A model generated the notes under the pieces. It did no database searches. It saw only the letters and a list, made by a program, of their open reading frames with translations, and had not been told where the DNA came from. From an uncultured Alphaproteobacteria bacterium (lineage in GTDB: Bacteria; Pseudomonadota; Alphaproteobacteria; Puniceispirillales; Puniceispirillaceae): a stretch of DNA of 7,438 bases. Each line of letters begins with the position of its first letter. The first letter of the stretch is position 1. A program made the translations under genes and the position numbers. The DNA lies in assembly GCA_913042065.1 (NCBI GenBank), contig CAJWKB010000039.1, positions 1 to 7,438 on the forward strand, in the 5' to 3' direction. Positions 6,251 to 7,438 of the stretch are shown here, piece after piece.

Positions 6251-7225
6251 TCAATTTGGAGCCGGAAATCCCTCTCTGCCGGGAAAATCGTAGCCAAGTT
6301 CCCGAGCATTTTCACAACGTAGCCAAAGCCGTAGTTTTTTTCGCCTACGCTCAACCTGGTCAAAATCTGCAAAGCTGGTGCGCGAATGCATGACCGCATA
6401 ATTATTTACAAGCTGCATATCACCCGGCTCCATCATCATGTCGATGCGCATGCTGGCATCATGACTGATCGTGTCAATTGCGTCAAAAGCCTCGAGCTCG
6501 ATGGATGATAGTGGTGCCCCCATCATTTCATGGCCAAGTTCGATGTATTGTCGGAGATAGCGACAGGTCAACTGGCCCTTGTGATAGCTGAAAACCGGTG
6601 AAGTGCCGGGTTGGTCGCCTCCGAGATGGGGATAAAACATTGGCTTATAAAGACAAGATAGATATTGAGGGTGAGTAGCGAGAATTTCGTTATACAGGGC
6701 TGCTGAGCTGACGAGACTGCTTGTACCGCCTGATTTTGCCTTTCGGATACAAAGCAGCCCGACAACATCGGTTGGGTCAGTGTGGTAGGGTAAATAAGCG
6801 TTGGTTTCGTATACACGTGTTTGCCTGTCGGTGAGATCACCAACATTCATTACTCTACCGATAAGATCACCTTGTGGGTTCTGCCGGACGGCCTTCCCCA
6901 TATAAAGGCCCAATCCCCAGCAAATGATGTCATTATCTGCATCGGCTGTCGCCTCGACCGGAATACCACGCAGCAGTTGGAAACCTGGCCCTGTCTCCAG
7001 ATCGGCCATTATGTCCTTTAAGGCAGGGCCAAGGGTTGGAAGGGCAAACTCCCTTTTGCCGAAATAAGGAAAAGTAAGCCCTGATTTCTTCACATTAGCA
7101 AGAGCTTGCCTGACCTCGGCAATATGGTTGGCTGAAAGATTAAATATCCATGTTTGGTCATCTGCAAAATTTGCAGCGCGCCAAACAGTTGGACCGGTGA
7201 TTGGCTGCGTGGCAATCATTCCCAT
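6251..7225 (-). CDS. TauD/TfdA-family Fe(II)/2-oxoglutarate-dependent dioxygenase
   Basis: This 324-residue protein shows the TauD/TfdA metal and cosubstrate sites. The HxD motif is in LPYHTDPTDVVGLLC, with His148 and Asp150. The distal metal ligand is His280 in GDMQLVNNYAVMHSRTSF. The Arg-rich RRRKKLRLWLR follows, where Arg295 and Arg299 sit at the spacing of the 2-oxoglutarate-binding arginines of TauD. GFQLLRGIPV (81-90) and SGGTSSLVSSAALYNE (165-180) are also family-typical. Such enzymes hydroxylate an unactivated C-H bond while decarboxylating 2-oxoglutarate, often cleaving C-S, C-O or C-N bonds as a result. The sequence does not look close enough to TauD, TfdA or gamma-butyrobetaine hydroxylase for a substrate to be assigned. 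ATG 7225 is taken as the start, and an in-frame ATG at 7219 would remove two residues. Neither has a strong ribosome site. The gene precedes dctPQM on the same strand, so its substrate may be the imported compound or its product (inference). Confidence 0.9.
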   Translation of the reverse strand: MGMIATQPITGPTVWRAANFADDQTWIFNLSANHIAEVRQALANVKKSGLTFPYFGKREFALPTLGPALKDIMADLETGPGFQLLRGIPVEATADADNDIICWGLGLYMGKAVRQNPQGDLIGRVMNVGDLTDRQTRVYETNAYLPYHTDPTDVVGLLCIRKAKSGGTSSLVSSAALYNEILATHPQYLSCLYKPMFYPHLGGDQPGTSPVFSYHKGQLTCRYLRQYIELGHEMMGAPLSSIELEAFDAIDTISHDASMRIDMMMEPGDMQLVNNYAVMHSRTSFADFDQVERRRKKLRLWLRCENARELGYDFPGREGFPAPN

Positions 7226-7353
7226 TTTTTACATTCCCAGGAGAGTTTTAATCTCGGAACGGTATCATTGTGTGCCCTTTTAGCCAAGAGAGGGCGCTCC
7301 TGTGATCGCCGCTTACATCATTGATTGAATGGCTTTCATCATGTGTTTTTTTA
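7226..7353 (-). promoter_or_regulatory. upstream region of the dioxygenase gene, downstream of tRNA-Leu
   Basis: These 128 bases contain no coding frame of note. Read on the - strand, a TTGGCT hexamer followed after 17 bases by TACCGT is the best promoter-like pair, but the match is poor. A hairpin-capable stretch at 7274-7295 (GCCCTTTT and GAGAGGGC around a 6-base loop) pairs better as + strand RNA, using two G-U pairs, and has no T-run. No intrinsic terminator for the tRNA is visible on the - strand: the sequence just after CCA is A-rich rather than T-rich. A promoter for the dioxygenase probably lies here, but I cannot place it. Confidence 0.3.
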
Positions 7354-7438
7354 TGGTGCGGGCGGGGGGACTTGAACCCCCACGGCCTAGGGCCCACGGA
7401 TTTTAAGTCCGTTATGTCTACCATTCCATCACGCCCGC
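7354..7438 (-). tRNA. tRNA-Leu, anticodon UAA, with encoded CCA
   Basis: Read on the - strand from 7438, the 7-bp acceptor stem pairs GCGGGCG (7438-7432) with CGCCCGC (7364-7358), followed by discriminator A and an encoded CCA (7356-7354). The T arm is five G-C pairs around TTCAAGT. The anticodon stem is ACGGA/TCCGT around a CTTAAAA loop, giving anticodon TAA (7405-7403), which reads UUA and UUG leucine codons. A 14-base variable region with a GGCC-CTA-GGCC stem-loop marks a class II tRNA, as expected for leucine. The D arm with GGTAGA is normal. The gene is complete and ends flush with the window edge. Its 3' end points toward the dioxygenase and transporter genes. Confidence 0.96.

Noticed and set aside
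7274..7295. Hairpin GCCCTTTT-AGCCAA-GAGAGGGC as a terminator
   Set aside because: It pairs best as + strand RNA, where no gene ends nearby, and no T-run follows. On the - strand two positions become mismatches.
7358..7390. Attachment-site duplication of the tRNA 3' end inside the window
   Set aside because: I looked by eye for a second copy of the T-arm/acceptor sequence in the rest of the window and saw none, so no att site is annotated.

Overview
The window looks like a piece of a proteobacterial chromosome. An alphaproteobacterium with a catabolic, possibly marine, lifestyle is the best guess. The reasons are the tripartite TRAP transporter, the acyl-CoA metabolism genes, the TauD/TfdA-type oxygenase, the tight gene packing and the moderate-to-high GC of the left half. 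This placement is inferred from gene style only and no marker gene confirms it.

Left half (1-3285, + strand): three translationally overlapping genes. First is the C-terminal part of an alpha/beta-hydrolase, cut by the window edge. Next is an acyl-CoA dehydrogenase-fold flavoprotein (461-1756), then an AMP-forming acyl-CoA synthetase (1756-3285). Stop and start codons overlap at both junctions, so this is almost certainly one operon whose promoter lies outside the window.

Right half (3290-7225, - strand): reading in the direction of transcription, a TauD/TfdA-family Fe(II)/2-oxoglutarate dioxygenase (7225-6251) is followed after a 107-base gap by a complete TRAP transporter in the order dctP (periplasmic binding protein), dctQ (small membrane subunit), dctM (large permease). 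dctQ and dctM abut exactly (TAG directly followed by ATG). dctM converges on the synthetase gene with only 4 bases between the two stop codons. A tRNA-Leu(UAA) gene with encoded CCA lies at the right edge on the - strand, 128 bases upstream of the dioxygenase and in the same direction.

A working model, which is inference: the TRAP system imports an organic anion, the oxygenase hydroxylates or cleaves it or a derived compound, and the + strand genes activate a carboxylate to its CoA thioester, modify it with the flavoprotein and hydrolyse an intermediate. The substrate cannot be named from sequence. Every family here is known. What is potentially new is the combination, and an acyl-CoA dehydrogenase-like enzyme that lacks the usual catalytic YEGT glutamate. 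I found no CRISPR array, insertion sequence, phage gene or toxin-antitoxin pair, and no gene-free stretch longer than 300 bases.
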